Below are positions 10,960-21,004 of a stretch of DNA of 64,000 bases, piece by piece. The notes beneath the pieces were generated by a model. It was given only the letters and a program-made list of their open reading frames with translations. It did not search any database and had not been told where the DNA came from. The position numbers and the translations under genes are program-made. Position 1 is the first letter of the stretch; each line of letters starts with the position of its first letter. The DNA comes from Neopestalotiopsis rosae (lineage: Eukaryota; Ascomycota; Sordariomycetes; Amphisphaeriales; Sporocadaceae): contig JALGAS010000009.1 in assembly GCA_023078685.1 (NCBI GenBank), positions 2,480,001 to 2,544,000 of the forward strand, written 5' to 3'.

Positions 10960-11200
10960 TTGTTCTAGGGGTTACATACTTTGTAGTCTCGCAGTGTTGT
11001 GGACCAACTGAGACCCAAGTCCAGCTCCGATGATCCATTGTCGAAATTGGATGAAAGCGATTTTCTGACCCTTCCACACAATACTGTAGTAAGGATCGAT
11101 ATCGTAATAGCTAACAAACCGACTTCCGTCTCCTGGGTTGTAGTGTTGCCAGGCCAAAGCCAGGCTGATTCCAGTCTAGTCACTCGACCGGACTAGGTCT
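10960..11200 (-). pseudogene. Possible short coding relic
   Basis: A minus-strand frame over 10972-11157 reads YYDIDPYYSIVWKGQKIAF and FRQWIIGAGLGSQ, which looks protein-like. It is closed at both ends with no clear splice sites, and the overlapping minus frame is also open. I cannot assign a family. It is probably a fragment. Confidence 0.25.
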
Positions 11201-11259
11201 ATCGATGCTCCATAATTGAACAAACTAGGGACTCGGACTTATGACCCACAGCCCCTCTG

Positions 11260-11457
11260 CTAGCTGATAACATCCATTTCCCGCCGTGCACTTGGTATCA
11301 CTGGGAAAATACTGGAGTCAACGACACGCAGATTCTGAATCCCATATACCTTCAGATCTGTTTCTGATACGCTTGAGTGAGGCAACAGGGGAGGACGAAA
11401 CGATTGAACAGTAGAACCCCGAGACCCGTTTCTCGATACATCTGTACGTGAATACAA
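11260..11457 (-). pseudogene. C-terminal relic of a GMC-type FAD oxidoreductase
   Basis: The minus frame contains LKVYGIQNLRVVDSSIFPV, matching the near-C-terminal signature of GMC oxidoreductases (DxxLxVYG.xNLRVVDaSi.P). The next conserved residues (usually SGNxN or SAHxQ, then a helix) are replaced by PSARREMDVIS and a stop. None of the FAD-binding N-terminal domain is nearby. It is a fragment of about 35 recognisable residues. Confidence 0.6.
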
Positions 11458-11983
11458 TTACAGTTCTGGTCATGTAGCAATGACTAGACCAAAAATAATC
11501 TATAGTACTGGGAGTATATCTTTGTGCACGATTCATACCAGGGCGCCATATTCAATTCCGATCCAGGATACGGAAAGCATTCAAATGGTTATAGATGAGT
11601 AATATTCCGTGAATGGTTCCTCCCGCTAGAAAATATAACAGCCATGTAGAGAAATCACTGAAACGAATACAGAAACCAACATCGTAAGAATTGCAATTGA
11701 TGGTATTGCCTTTGTCTTAAGAACTCGAAATGGTACCCTTACCAGGTGATCAGAAACAACTGTACACGAAATATGAAAATGAGTCTTTCCATAAGCTTTC
11801 GAGATTTTTCCATTATGAAATATAATCATGTTCTATAGTACTGTATTGAATCATCGTGTCTCGGAAGGATGTCTGTTCTGGACTATTGGAGGCGGAGTGG
11901 CTGCTGTTGCTGCGTATAAAGCAAGCGAAACCTCGAAGTGCCCTCACGCATCTGGGCCAAGAACATCGATATTGATTCTCACC

Positions 11984-12924
11984 ATGGACCAACACCATAT
12001 TCAGAAAGGTTCACCGTGCAGCATCAACGCGCCCGTGGATCAGCCACGACGGATTATCAGTCTGAGGGATCTGCTATCAGATAACGACTGCGCCGTGCAA
12101 AACGTCAGCGGCAATATCGCCGCAGCGGCAGCACCTAACCAGACCCCGATATCAATCGTCGACCCAGTTCAATTAGGATGTGAGGTGCCATTCACTGTAA
12201 GTTTTCCATTCGCCCGCTCAGGACCAGTTCCTTTGCTAATGTCATAGTTTGACTCGGATTTCCGTGTTGATGTGCACAATAGTTTCGATGCTATTGCCAC
12301 CCATGATGTCTTTGACCCATCATCATATGACGCCAAAGAATTTGTAGTAAGTATACTTGGCCTTCTCTGGCATCTTGTCAGTTACCAGATTCTGAGACCG
12401 TTTGATTTGGCTAGGGATTTGGACCACAAGGAGTCTATGTGCCACCTGAAAATCATCTTCATCCCTACGGGATGATCGACCTTCGAGCAGCATGCAGTAA
12501 CCATAATCCGGACACTCTGGGCCAAACAACACCTATGAGTCCAGACTATATTCACCCTTGGCAGCATCAAGAGCTATTCATCCATGATGAGCCACGCATT
12601 CCGACGCCGTTGAGCGTGCTCTTCAACCGATACAACTTTCCTGACATTCATATGTATGTGCATCGGCCGCGATGCGACGAATCAGCCATTGCAGTCAACA
12701 GTCAAGGGACAATGAAGCGGCCTTTGAATTGCTTTTTCCTCTACAAAAAAGCTTTCCGAGGTGACACTGTCAAGTTGTTTCCAGGCCTGGATCAGAAAAT
12801 GATGACAAGGGTTATCAGCGCGTCTTGGCGGATGGAGTCGGCGAAGATTCGGAAACTATTCAAAAACTTGGCAGAGGTTGAAATGACTCATTACAAGAAG
12901 GCAAGAAGGCATAAAAACACGTAA
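11984..12924 (+). CDS. HMG-box (MATA-HMG type) DNA-binding protein
   Basis: Predicted 273 aa from three exons (11984-12196, 12248-12346, 12415-12924). Both introns are GTAAGT-AG and phase 0, and the frame is open throughout. The N-terminal ~200 residues are low complexity with no recognised domain. The C-terminal ~65 residues are an HMG box: RPLNCFFLYKK, LFPGLDQKMMTRVIS, SWRMESAKIRKLFKNLAE, EMTHYKKARR. This resembles the HMG box of MAT1-2-1-like and other fungal HMG regulators (RPxNaFxLYR, then WrxEs, then YKxLA). The protein ends right at the third helix, so the usual basic tail is very short. No MAT-locus flanking genes (APN2- or SLA2-like) are seen, so this is probably not the mating locus. 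Confidence 0.72.
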
Positions 12925-13851
12925 CTTCCACTTGTAGTATGCACGAAGAGAGTAATGACAAATTGTGGAAAGCCTTTGAAAGATAAGAAGAGATGAGGGA
13001 CGAAACGAAACGCTTCGAGCTCAGTTCAAGTGATCTCCGAAGTGATTCAACTTCCGCTCGTCCATCTGCCTCCTGCCCACTAGTGTTGACGCTCTGGTGC
13101 GACCTTGCGTGGTATTCAAAAGGGCTGGATCGCTTCCTGCGATGTATGGAGCTGAATTTCCGGCAGTCCTAGCAACGGCATGGAAATTTACTACTTGAGT
13201 CACACTGGTTGCAGACGATCTTGAGCGTCCATTGTTGTATTTATGACAAGAATACATTATGAGGAGGGGTGACTTGAAGCACTCTGATCCAGCCCTACGA
13301 AATAACTCTGGACAAGAAAGGAAATTGTTAGTCTTGGGTCCGCCGGCAGAAAGTCATGAGGTCTACGGTAATGCATCTATGCATTACTTCTGGAAGTATT
13401 GCCAGGTGGCCACGCTGCTTTAGACAAGACGTATCATTTCGCCACTCAAATAGTTCAAGCTTGCATATCTTCAGGGAATCTCGTCAAAGGCCAGTGCAGA
13501 ACGCATATTGTCTCATAGGAGGTGAAAATGCGTTTGCCATTATCTGGAAAGGGTCAACAGTATCTGACCAAGGTCGACATACAAAAAAGCTTACCTAGTC
13601 TACGATTCAATTACCCAAAGTCTGCTGTCTTTGTCCTCAGCCGCTGCTATTGTCAATCATTCTCAAATTACGACTATAATTACTCGATCGATGTCACATA
13701 AGCGAACGAATTTCACTTAGATACAGTCATCCAATTTACAGTTTTGACAATTTAAAGTTTTAAGTACATTTCCGATCAACTCCTAGTTCTATCAACACCT
13801 TGAACTGGCTCAGACATTACTCGTTTGACTCAGCCGTTGTTTGTCAGTCCG
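12925..13851. other. Intergenic, nothing recognised
   Basis: Only short unconvincing open frames on both strands. No repeat family from elsewhere in the window is seen here. Confidence 0.4.
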
Positions 13852-15096
13852 TCATCCTGACATCTCCTTCCAGTCAATTGTAATGCTTAGGTCTTCGCCG
13901 CTTATCACCTTTCGAAGCACATCTTCTGAAATGCCAGCGGTCTCTTGTGTTATCTCGTCTACGCAAGAGAACATCTGTGTCGCTTCTTCCCAGTGGAATG
14001 TGGGAGGTTTTCCGTCTCCGTTGACGAGAACAATGACACCGAGAAACGCCCGGAGCTCGGGTTTGAGCAAATCCACGGTATTTGTCTTCCGCCAGTCTTT
14101 CAAGTCGTGCCAGACCTTTGCGCGATTGCTCCAAACCAATTCTGTAGAAATCGACTCCCCTTCTACAAGAATACGCTGTACTCGTGCAGGCGATTGACGA
14201 CCATAACGGAGGGGGGCGTCCTTATAACGTACACTTCCATTCCGACTGGAATGCGACCGACGTCTTTTAGCGTTGCGGCCCCCTTTTCTTGTGTTCCGCC
14301 TGATTCTTCGATCGCAGTCAACCTTTCGCGGCTTGTGACATCGTAAGATTGGATCTCTGTTCGAGACCGGCAAGTCCTTTTGAAAGGCCTCATTCTCGTC
14401 GAGATTCTGTACACTTCCCCTTACCCGGAGCTTGTTGAGGATTTTTCCCTTCCTTGCGTTTCTCTCGAAAATGTCGTTTTCGTGGTGGCTACTACCGATG
14501 CCCGCATCTTCGATGATGCTGTCCGAGCTGTAGAAGTCCCAGAAACTGTCATTCTCGTGGAATGCCTTCACATCGGTGTCGCTATCTCGAAAATCATCTT
14601 CGAGCACGACAGAAGGATTCCTGTCTACATGAACGGGACACAAAGCCTCCAGTTCGTCCGAGCCTTCGGTCTCCTTGAGCCAATCCTCTGAGCAGAGCAT
14701 GAAATGAGGCTGCCCTATCGGGCGCAGCACTTCATGTCGTTGTACTTTGACATCTGGGAACCGCCTCGTCCTGCTGAACGTAGAGTGTAGCGGATAGTGA
14801 CAATGGGTTGTTGAGTTGGTCGTGATGTCTGGGTAATCAATGACACGAGTCTTTCGAATGAAATCCTTGCCTGTGAGTCTCTCATTTGAGAGTGTGGGAG
14901 TATTCATGGCTGAGGACACTGTCTCTGTGTTGCTCCCGCTCAAGCCATACGTCGTAGGGTACAACGGTGTCAGATGTTCTCGAGAACTATCATCTCGAGA
15001 CCTCTCAAAGGCGGAAAATGGTTTGATTCCATGAGATAAAGATTCGTGATGCCCTCGAGCCATGAGGGTATCCAAGAGGCCAATCTGGGTGAACAT
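13852..15096 (-). CDS. Orphan 414-aa protein, probably nuclear
   Basis: A long single-exon frame with start and stop intact. It begins MFTQIGLLDTLMARGHHES. It is polar and acidic in the middle (DDFRDSDTDVK, SFWDFYSSDSIIEDAG), then has a strongly basic stretch around residues 270-300 (RKVDCDRRIRRNTRKGGRN, AKRRRSHSSRN) that looks like a nuclear localisation or nucleic-acid-binding segment. A more globular end follows (LVWSNRAKVWHDLKDW, LRAFLGVIVLVNGDGKPP). No family recognised. The length of the frame and lack of low-complexity bias argue for a real gene; the opposite-strand frames are shadows. Confidence 0.6.
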   Translation of the reverse strand: MFTQIGLLDTLMARGHHESLSHGIKPFSAFERSRDDSSREHLTPLYPTTYGLSGSNTETVSSAMNTPTLSNERLTGKDFIRKTRVIDYPDITTNSTTHCHYPLHSTFSRTRRFPDVKVQRHEVLRPIGQPHFMLCSEDWLKETEGSDELEALCPVHVDRNPSVVLEDDFRDSDTDVKAFHENDSFWDFYSSDSIIEDAGIGSSHHENDIFERNARKGKILNKLRVRGSVQNLDENEAFQKDLPVSNRDPILRCHKPRKVDCDRRIRRNTRKGGRNAKRRRSHSSRNGSVRYKDAPLRYGRQSPARVQRILVEGESISTELVWSNRAKVWHDLKDWRKTNTVDLLKPELRAFLGVIVLVNGDGKPPTFHWEEATQMFSCVDEITQETAGISEDVLRKVISGEDLSITIDWKEMSG

Positions 15097-15183
15097 GGCG
15101 TGAGGGTGTTCTGTAGCTTGTTAAGAGGAGGGAAATGTCAAGAAAGTAGAACTTAGAGAAGAAGAAAGTACGATTCCACGCTG

Positions 15184-16250
15184 TCAGAGGAAACTTCTAC
15201 TTATATCTCTCGCGTCCGCTGTTGAATTGCTCCATGTTTCGTAGCCGGATAAAATGCTTGTCCGCAGACAAGTCTCGACCTCGAACCAATGCACCCATTG
15301 CCAACGTATTCCCTGCTCTGAACACCTCGATCTCGTTGAGTGAGGTAGGTCATGAGTGAAAGCGATGTCACAGATAGCGTCTCCAGACATGCACCAGAAG
15401 TTTGACGTAAAAGTCCCGTGGCCTTCGGAGATTGATAAAAGCAGGTGGCTGAGTCTCTCCGTATGTATTCGAGGATGGTGCAGGATTTCGTGATGCAAAA
15501 ACTCGTGTTCCACAAACCACAGGTCCGAGGTCAGACAAAAATCGTTTAGGCTGTAGATCATTGACACGAACTGTTTTGTCAGACACAAGATGACAGATAT
15601 TCAAGCAAGTAACGTACCGAAAGAATGGTGAACCTCGAGGGCAAGTGTAACCAGGATTCATGGCGCACTGTCAACAAAGTGCAAGCTACAAGCACAAACC
15701 CAGCGAAAAGGACCTGAGAACCCGCATATACCTTAAAATAATTTGTTGCATAGATAATAGATTGACCGATTCCTTGGTGGCGATTCTCATATACAAACAG
15801 GACCGAAACAAGCGCCATCACCATGCGAAACCAAGATAGGCTAGTTGCGAGGAGAACGCTTGTAGTCTGCGTCTCCGGCATTACAATCGCTGCAAGAAAT
15901 GCGCAACAGCAGATTATGAAGTTAGTAGTGAGGAGCAACGGGTGATAAGCATATTGGTTCGAGTGCCACTTGTAAGCTTCCCAAATCGTCTGCGTCAAGT
16001 TAACAACACGTATAATACACTCTCAATCGTTACTATCCATGATGATTGCACTATACTCGACCGGACTTATTCTCCGCAAGTAATCAAAGTAAAGACTAAG
16101 GAAGAGCAGAAACGATTGACACAGGTACAGTAGTGCAAAAATATTATGACTGAAAGACACTTTTGCTTCATCTGGAATCCACCACCCATGCTTGTAAATT
16201 TCATTAACATCCGCTCTTCCAGGACACAATACGGTAGCAAGCCATTTCCC
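15184..16250 (-). CDS. Multi-pass membrane protein, partial, structure uncertain
   Basis: Several minus-strand exons appear to belong together. About 16070-16225 reads EIYKHGWWIPDEAKVSFSH then a hydrophobic helix (ALLYLCQSFLLFLSLYF). 15620-15990 reads TIWEAYKWHSNQYAYHP with three further helices. Below a GTACGT donor at about 15613 and a CAAAACAG acceptor, two frames stay open, so the 3' end is ambiguous. At least four to five membrane spans are evident. The junction near 16000-16070 is unresolved; an acceptor TTGACGCAG is clear but the donor is not. No ATG opens the first exon, and a different gene fragment starts 46 bp away on the other strand, suggesting 5' truncation. Family unknown. Confidence 0.35.
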
Positions 16251-16275
16251 TAGATCTTCTGCCTATACACCAACC

Positions 16276-16896
16276 ATGATGCTTACTGCACGCGATGATA
16301 CCCCTGTCTATGACATTGGGGTCGTAGGATGTGGTCCAAGAGGCGCCTTTCTGAACATCAGCATGGTCCTTGTGGTACTGGCCGAGGCCGATAAGATAAA
16401 GGCCATTCACTTATCTGGGACGCCGTTCAAAATTCGTCTGCACACATTCGAGAAACAACCATGGGCCGTGCGAGCAGTCGGAAATGCTTACTCCCCTCAA
16501 TCACACGGCACTATGAACACGGCACCAATCGGACCAGAGCACATCAATATTCCCAACCTCGACAAGATCGCCCCCAAGTTCAAGGAGCTTGTGGAAGTCG
16601 CCATCGATCTACGGGGGTCCATTGTGAAATTTGTTGAGGAGAACTATGATGAGACAATGGCCGAGTACCAACGAGTTAACACGGCCGCTGCGGCCAACCT
16701 GCGCCAGGCTATGACGCCTAGCGGTAAGATCGACGCCACAATGGCCATTCGTCACCCGCGGCACTCATGGGAAGTTTCTGCAGAAGCAGTTTGACTGCGT
16801 CATGTTGGAGGCACAGGGGCATATCCCGCTTCTCGAAGTCAGCTCTCACTACGAGACCGATGTGGTCCATTGCGACGTAACAGCACTCAAATAAAC
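16276..16896 (+). pseudogene. N-terminal fragment of an FAD/NAD(P)-binding enzyme, frameshifted
   Basis: Starts with a complete Rossmann motif (YDIGVVGCGPRGAF) and continues with FEKQPWAVRAVGNAYSP and MNTAPIGPEH, as in fungal FAD-NAD(P)-binding proteins of the FAD_NAD-binding_9 type. The frame is lost near 16755; the next frame then carries KFLQKQFDCVMLEAQGHIP and HYETDVVHCDV. Similarity ends at about 16880, exactly where the duplicated regulator module begins. Only the first ~200 of an expected 500-700 residues remain, so it cannot make a working enzyme. Confidence 0.65.
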
Positions 16897-19640
16897 CATG
16901 GAGTGGCCATGTTGAGATCAACCACGTCCCACCATTTCGGGTTGAGCGGTCGCCCAGTTTCAGCATGCATATCCTGTTGCTTCCAAAATATTTCGACGAT
17001 GTCGCGAAGAGCCCTGATGTTTCCAATGTGGCGTTCACTTTCCATCCTGTCTAGGGCCTCCAGCACATCAATTCGTTGTTCATCGGTGTCAGCTTCGCAA
17101 GCAAGCACGAACAGCGGCCAAGGACTGGCGCAGACATCGAGAGACCTCAGGACCTCAAAGGCCTGTTGTAGATACATTGGCCTAAGTTCGTGGACTGAGA
17201 CGTTGTTGTGAGCCCTTTGCAGGTACAAGAAAGTCGCAATCCGATATAGTTCGGCGGTCCAGAGAATCATTGCGCATTTGTGCGGACCCAGTTGGACGGC
17301 GTATCTATGGTCTATCTTCTGCTCCAGATTCGCCAATTTACTTTCGATGCAGTATACTTCATCGTCAAGACGAGATTTTTCCTCTGCTGAGAACTCATCG
17401 TTTTCAGTGTGCAGTTGTCGTGCACGGATTCCATTGACGTAGCTCAAAACCTCCATGACTTCAATAGAGCAGCCCAGAGAGCCGACGATCTATATATCTC
17501 AGTCAGCGTCCAGAAAGAACTTTAAGTATGACTTCGTTTTCCCTTACCACTGTCGGGTCAATATCTAGGTAGCCTCTGACTTGCAGTGATAGCGGTCCAT
17601 TTGGATAATATTGAGCTGGGTCGATGAATTCGCCGAGCACCTCATGGTAGAGGAACCACGTATACAAAAAAGTGGACCTAGGGTATCCATATCGGAACGA
17701 CATGAGTCTGTGCAATATGTTCTTGGCACCATTCAGATGAAGCAGCCAGTGACCCTCCGTCTCATCAAAGACCTAATAAATATGTCAGCGTTGGGAACGT
17801 CACCATCACTCCGCTAATCCTTGGCCACTCACGTTGTATACGCAGAGCATCATAGAAGTCGCAAGCTGCGTCTCACTAATGCCCACAGAGTCGATGGCCA
17901 ATGAGGACGACAGGGACCGGAGCGCTTTCGCCTTGAAAGGTAATGCACCTTCCGATCCGAATAAATGGAAGGCAGCCACAGAGTATATGGCGTTTCGTAG
18001 ACCTTCCGAGGCCGAACCATATGGTGACAGCGCCATGGGTAGGAGATCTTCGCGGAAGCCATTGTTGACGTCAATGGTGGAAATCATTCCCGAAATTCTG
18101 TCACGATCTTTGCAATGATCAGTTAGTATGGATTTGGTAGTACCACTCGCAGCTTCACTTACAATATTGTAGCAGCTGGGGCTCGGTTTTCACCAGGTTC
18201 AGGATCATGGGAAGCACAGGCCGAGGGCGAGGAGGAACATGAAGGAAGATGAGACGATGCAGCTTATCGCTATTTCTGATCCGCGCGAAGTCTTCGTAGG
18301 TGACGTTTATAAACTGCTTGCCATAGTATTTGGAATTACTAGGACGTAATTGGGTGCTGTGGCCAGGCAGTTGACTCTTTCGGCGACGACCGTCGGGTTG
18401 GTCGGGCCATGCCAGCCTGATGCTGTACCCTAGGCATTCCCGCCCTGTCCGCAGGCAATTATTGCAGGCTGGAGCACCGCGATCGCAGCCAATTTTCCGT
18501 TCTGGGGGGAAATGTCAGCGCATATGCTTGGATGTCTGAGTGATGTGCCGCTGCTACTGCTGTAGCTGCAAGCACGAGACTCGACTCACGTTTGCACGTC
18601 CAACAACCAGGTACGCGTCTTCCACTCTCCATATCTACTCCCTCTTAGTTTGGAGGAGCAGCGCGGCGCCAGACGGAGGAGACAAGGGGGGCAAATGATG
18701 ATGAGAGTGGAGAGTTGCACTCAATCAATTCTCACTTAGCTACTTACTGGTAGTGGTGATTGTGCTGCGGAAGGGCTCTGCAGCATGATCTTGGAAGAGA
18801 GTGAGGCTGAGAAGGCTTTCGGGTTTTGTGAGCTCTTGCTTCCAGGAGGATTAATTATAGGATTCAGGAAGATGGAGGGGTTGACAAGGCGAGACTTATT
18901 TTATTCTCGCGACTGTATTGTGGCTTGACTCCGACAGAAAAGGACGGCCCTGCCCTTTTGATGGTCAGTCAAAAAATACGGGATTGACTGAAAGTGACTG
19001 GCTGCCGGCTCGATTCTAGGATCTAACTAGGCTGTCAGTACCTAGTAGTGATTCGATGAGATCCGTCCAGGTTCCAACGAGACGCGTTAGGCGCCGTGTA
19101 TTGGAGTTTGATTTCTGGTCTGATAGCTACCTAGCTGCCTGATCGTGCCTGCCCTGTCCTGTGAGAAGATGGAGACCTATGCAACGGAGCCACCCCGTCC
19201 AGGACCAGAGAGATGGCCGGCCAATGTACAATGCAATGAAGCTATCAAGTTAGTTGCTCCCAGCTCTTTCTGAAATGAAAGACCCCAGGCTTATTGTTTC
19301 TGAAATCGTAATGCTCAGGTCAGCTCATACCACACCGGTGGTAATATCACACGCCGTGTCTGTCTTGCTTGTCTAGCTAGGTCCTGGCAGATAAGGGAGG
19401 GGAACCTTCTTATCGCGTTAGTAAAAGTGGACCGGCAGTGCATTCATTCGATACTATACATGGCGACCACTATCGATCAGAGGTCCTCTTTTCGGGTGCA
19501 TGAACGAAGCAAAAAAGAAAGAAAAAAGGGGGGGGGGAAGGGGGTTGTGACGAAATCTTCAAACCCAATCGTGGTCGTATACTATAACAGACTAGAAATT
19601 ACCTTGAACAAGCCTAGGATCCCAAGCAACGGTCAGTGTG
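16878..19640 (-). repeat. Segmental duplication: regulator module copy 1
   Basis: A block of about 2.8 kb holding a Zn2Cys6 gene and ~1 kb of upstream DNA. It is repeated in inverted orientation at about 41820-44720 and, truncated, at 52335-54140. The left edge is sharp: identity with copy 2 stops 9-10 bp after the stop codon (TGAGTGCTG shared, then divergence). The right side becomes gappy around an A/G-rich tract with a G run (about 19505-19540) and fades near 19640. A palindrome repeat follows at 20022. Confidence 0.85.
16887..18632 (-). CDS. Zn(II)2Cys6 transcription factor, copy 1
   Basis: Predicted 494 aa from five exons (18590-18632, 18163-18501, 17833-18107, 17548-17772, 16887-17489); total 1485 bp. 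All four introns are GT-AG and 55-88 bp. After splicing intron 1, residues 10-37 form a complete zinc cluster with spacing C-x2-C-x6-C-x6-C-x2-C-x6-C (CWTCKQRKIGCDRG, then CNNCLRTGREC). The rest fits the fungal-specific TF domain 2 class (STIDVNNGFREDLLPMA, GLRNAIYSVAAFHLFGS, ETQLATSMMLCVYN, AMILWTAELYRIATFLYLQR). It is expected to be a nuclear DNA-binding regulator with unknown targets. No frame break is seen. Copy 2 at 42964 has identical exon lengths and only scattered residue differences, so duplication is recent. No adjacent metabolic cluster indicates targets. Confidence 0.88.
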
Positions 19641-20021
19641 ACCTGATCAGTTGCAGTATTCGATGTGCCCGTGCCACTTTGGTTGGTGGGTGGAAGAGCT
19701 ACCTCAAGAACCATTCATTGAACATGCTGTACATACTGTACAAATTGTCTTGAATATCTACCATCTCACAAGAAAGCTTTTATTGACTGCGTCATTCCCA
19801 GTTGACGAATATGAAGACCCATCTCCCGACGTACTCAAGGATACAGTAGAACTGAAAGATACCGGTGATATGATTCTCGAGTCCGATTGGTCAAGGAAAT
19901 GCATTTGGACACGATTGTGGTAGGCAATATCGTGTTCCGATAGGTCCTTTTCCAAACCTCTCCATTCTTCGTCTCTTGGCAAGCAGGGATATCAAGGGCT
20001 GATCAAGGCTATACCGATTTT
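18633..20021. other. Upstream DNA of regulator copy 1, no separate gene
   Basis: The first ~1 kb is the duplicated upstream region of the regulator, also present at 42000-42963 and 52932-54140. Open frames here are not conserved between copies in any one frame, so I call none. About 19950-20021 is similar, on the other strand, to 54356-54435 (AACCTCTCCATTCTTCGTCT-like), which belongs to the palindrome repeat. Confidence 0.55.
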
Positions 20022-20044
20022 GGATGTCAGTCTGACTGACATCC
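20022..20044. repeat. Palindrome site 1 (GGATGTCAGTC / GACTGACATCC)
   Basis: A 23-bp inverted repeat with one central base. It lies in a longer diverged repeat: left flank GGCTATACCGAT, right flank TCAGAACAATGTTCGTATCG. The right flank is shared with sites 4 (41687) and 5 (54333). It lies ~380 bp beyond regulator module copy 1. Confidence 0.9.
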
Positions 20045-20401
20045 TAATTTGGTCAGAACAATGTTCGTATCGTTTCTTTTCGCAAGTGCCAAGGTTGCAT
20101 TAGACCTTGCTATTGGCCTGCCCACTCGCGGAAGCAGGGTTCAATGATGCCGGTTGGAGAACCCTGGACGAGCAATAGGCGACTAGATTGATCACTATAA
20201 TTGATTTTGCGCCGGATAAGACGAGTTTTTTGTTTCCTTGAGTAACGCCTCCGCTGAACCATGCCAAAATGCTTTCCGCTACACCGTATCTGCACTTATA
20301 AGTCAGTCGTCCTATTTCATACAGTCTCTTTCGTTTGCTTGTGTGAGAATGTCAATCTTACCAGTCTTTTGAGATTTCTTTTCGCATTCCGAAATCAACC
20401 C

Positions 20402-21004
20402 ATGGATAGCAATGCGCATCGTACAGCTCTCATAAGCTCTGGAATTAGCAAATCTGCTGGCGCAAAAACCACCACTTTTCAAACTTGCGCCGATATGCTC
20501 GAAACCTACCAGCTCCAGGCTATCGATATTCCGACAGATACTACACCCAATGGTTTCCGGTGGGGCGCAACTGTGGTAGACTTGGACTTTGTAATCTATA
20601 GTGAGCCTTTAGAACACTGTTTCCAATTGCCGTCTGTTTTGTTACGGCCTACCGTTCTTGCGGCGCTGAAGAACATGGCTCCCTCCGAGCGCAATTACAG
20701 CAACGCAAGAGAAAGAGCGTGGAACCCAGGCAAGGGCATCGCAAAGGGAGACGCAAACTTCTGGATAGAAGGGTTAGCCGAAAATCTTCAGTGTCTTCTC
20801 AAGAAAGGCCTCCCAAAAAATCTTTTGGATGCAATTGTTGGCCCAACCATTGACTTGCTGCCTGACGATTGGTTCGAGGAAAGGTAAACAACTATTATTT
20901 TATACACTGGGCTGATATGTTGCTGACACTTCTCTAGAGATTGGAAGCCACGCTTGGTCGAAATGCTTTGCCAAATCTTGGCCAAGCCTTCTTCCCGTCT
21001 TTGA
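20402..21004 (+). CDS. Orphan protein, 182 aa
   Basis: Two exons (20402-20883 and 20938-21004) joined by a GTAAAC-CTAG intron of 54 bp, total 549 bp. The start is MDSNAHRTALISSG; the open frame extends upstream to 20261, but that part is hydrophobic and compositionally different. Protein-like segments include GFRWGATVVDLDFVIYSEP, LPSVLLRPTVLAALKNMAP and ANFWIEGLAENLQCLLKKG. The end reads DWKPRLVEMLCQILAKPSS and a stop. No family recognised. Position between palindrome repeats suggests it could be cargo or a remnant. Confidence 0.5.

Noticed and set aside
20022..20044. Palindrome as a Helitron 3' hairpin
   Set aside because: Helitron hairpins lie just before a CTRR terminus; here homology continues on both sides of the palindrome and no CTRR end or Rep/helicase is seen.
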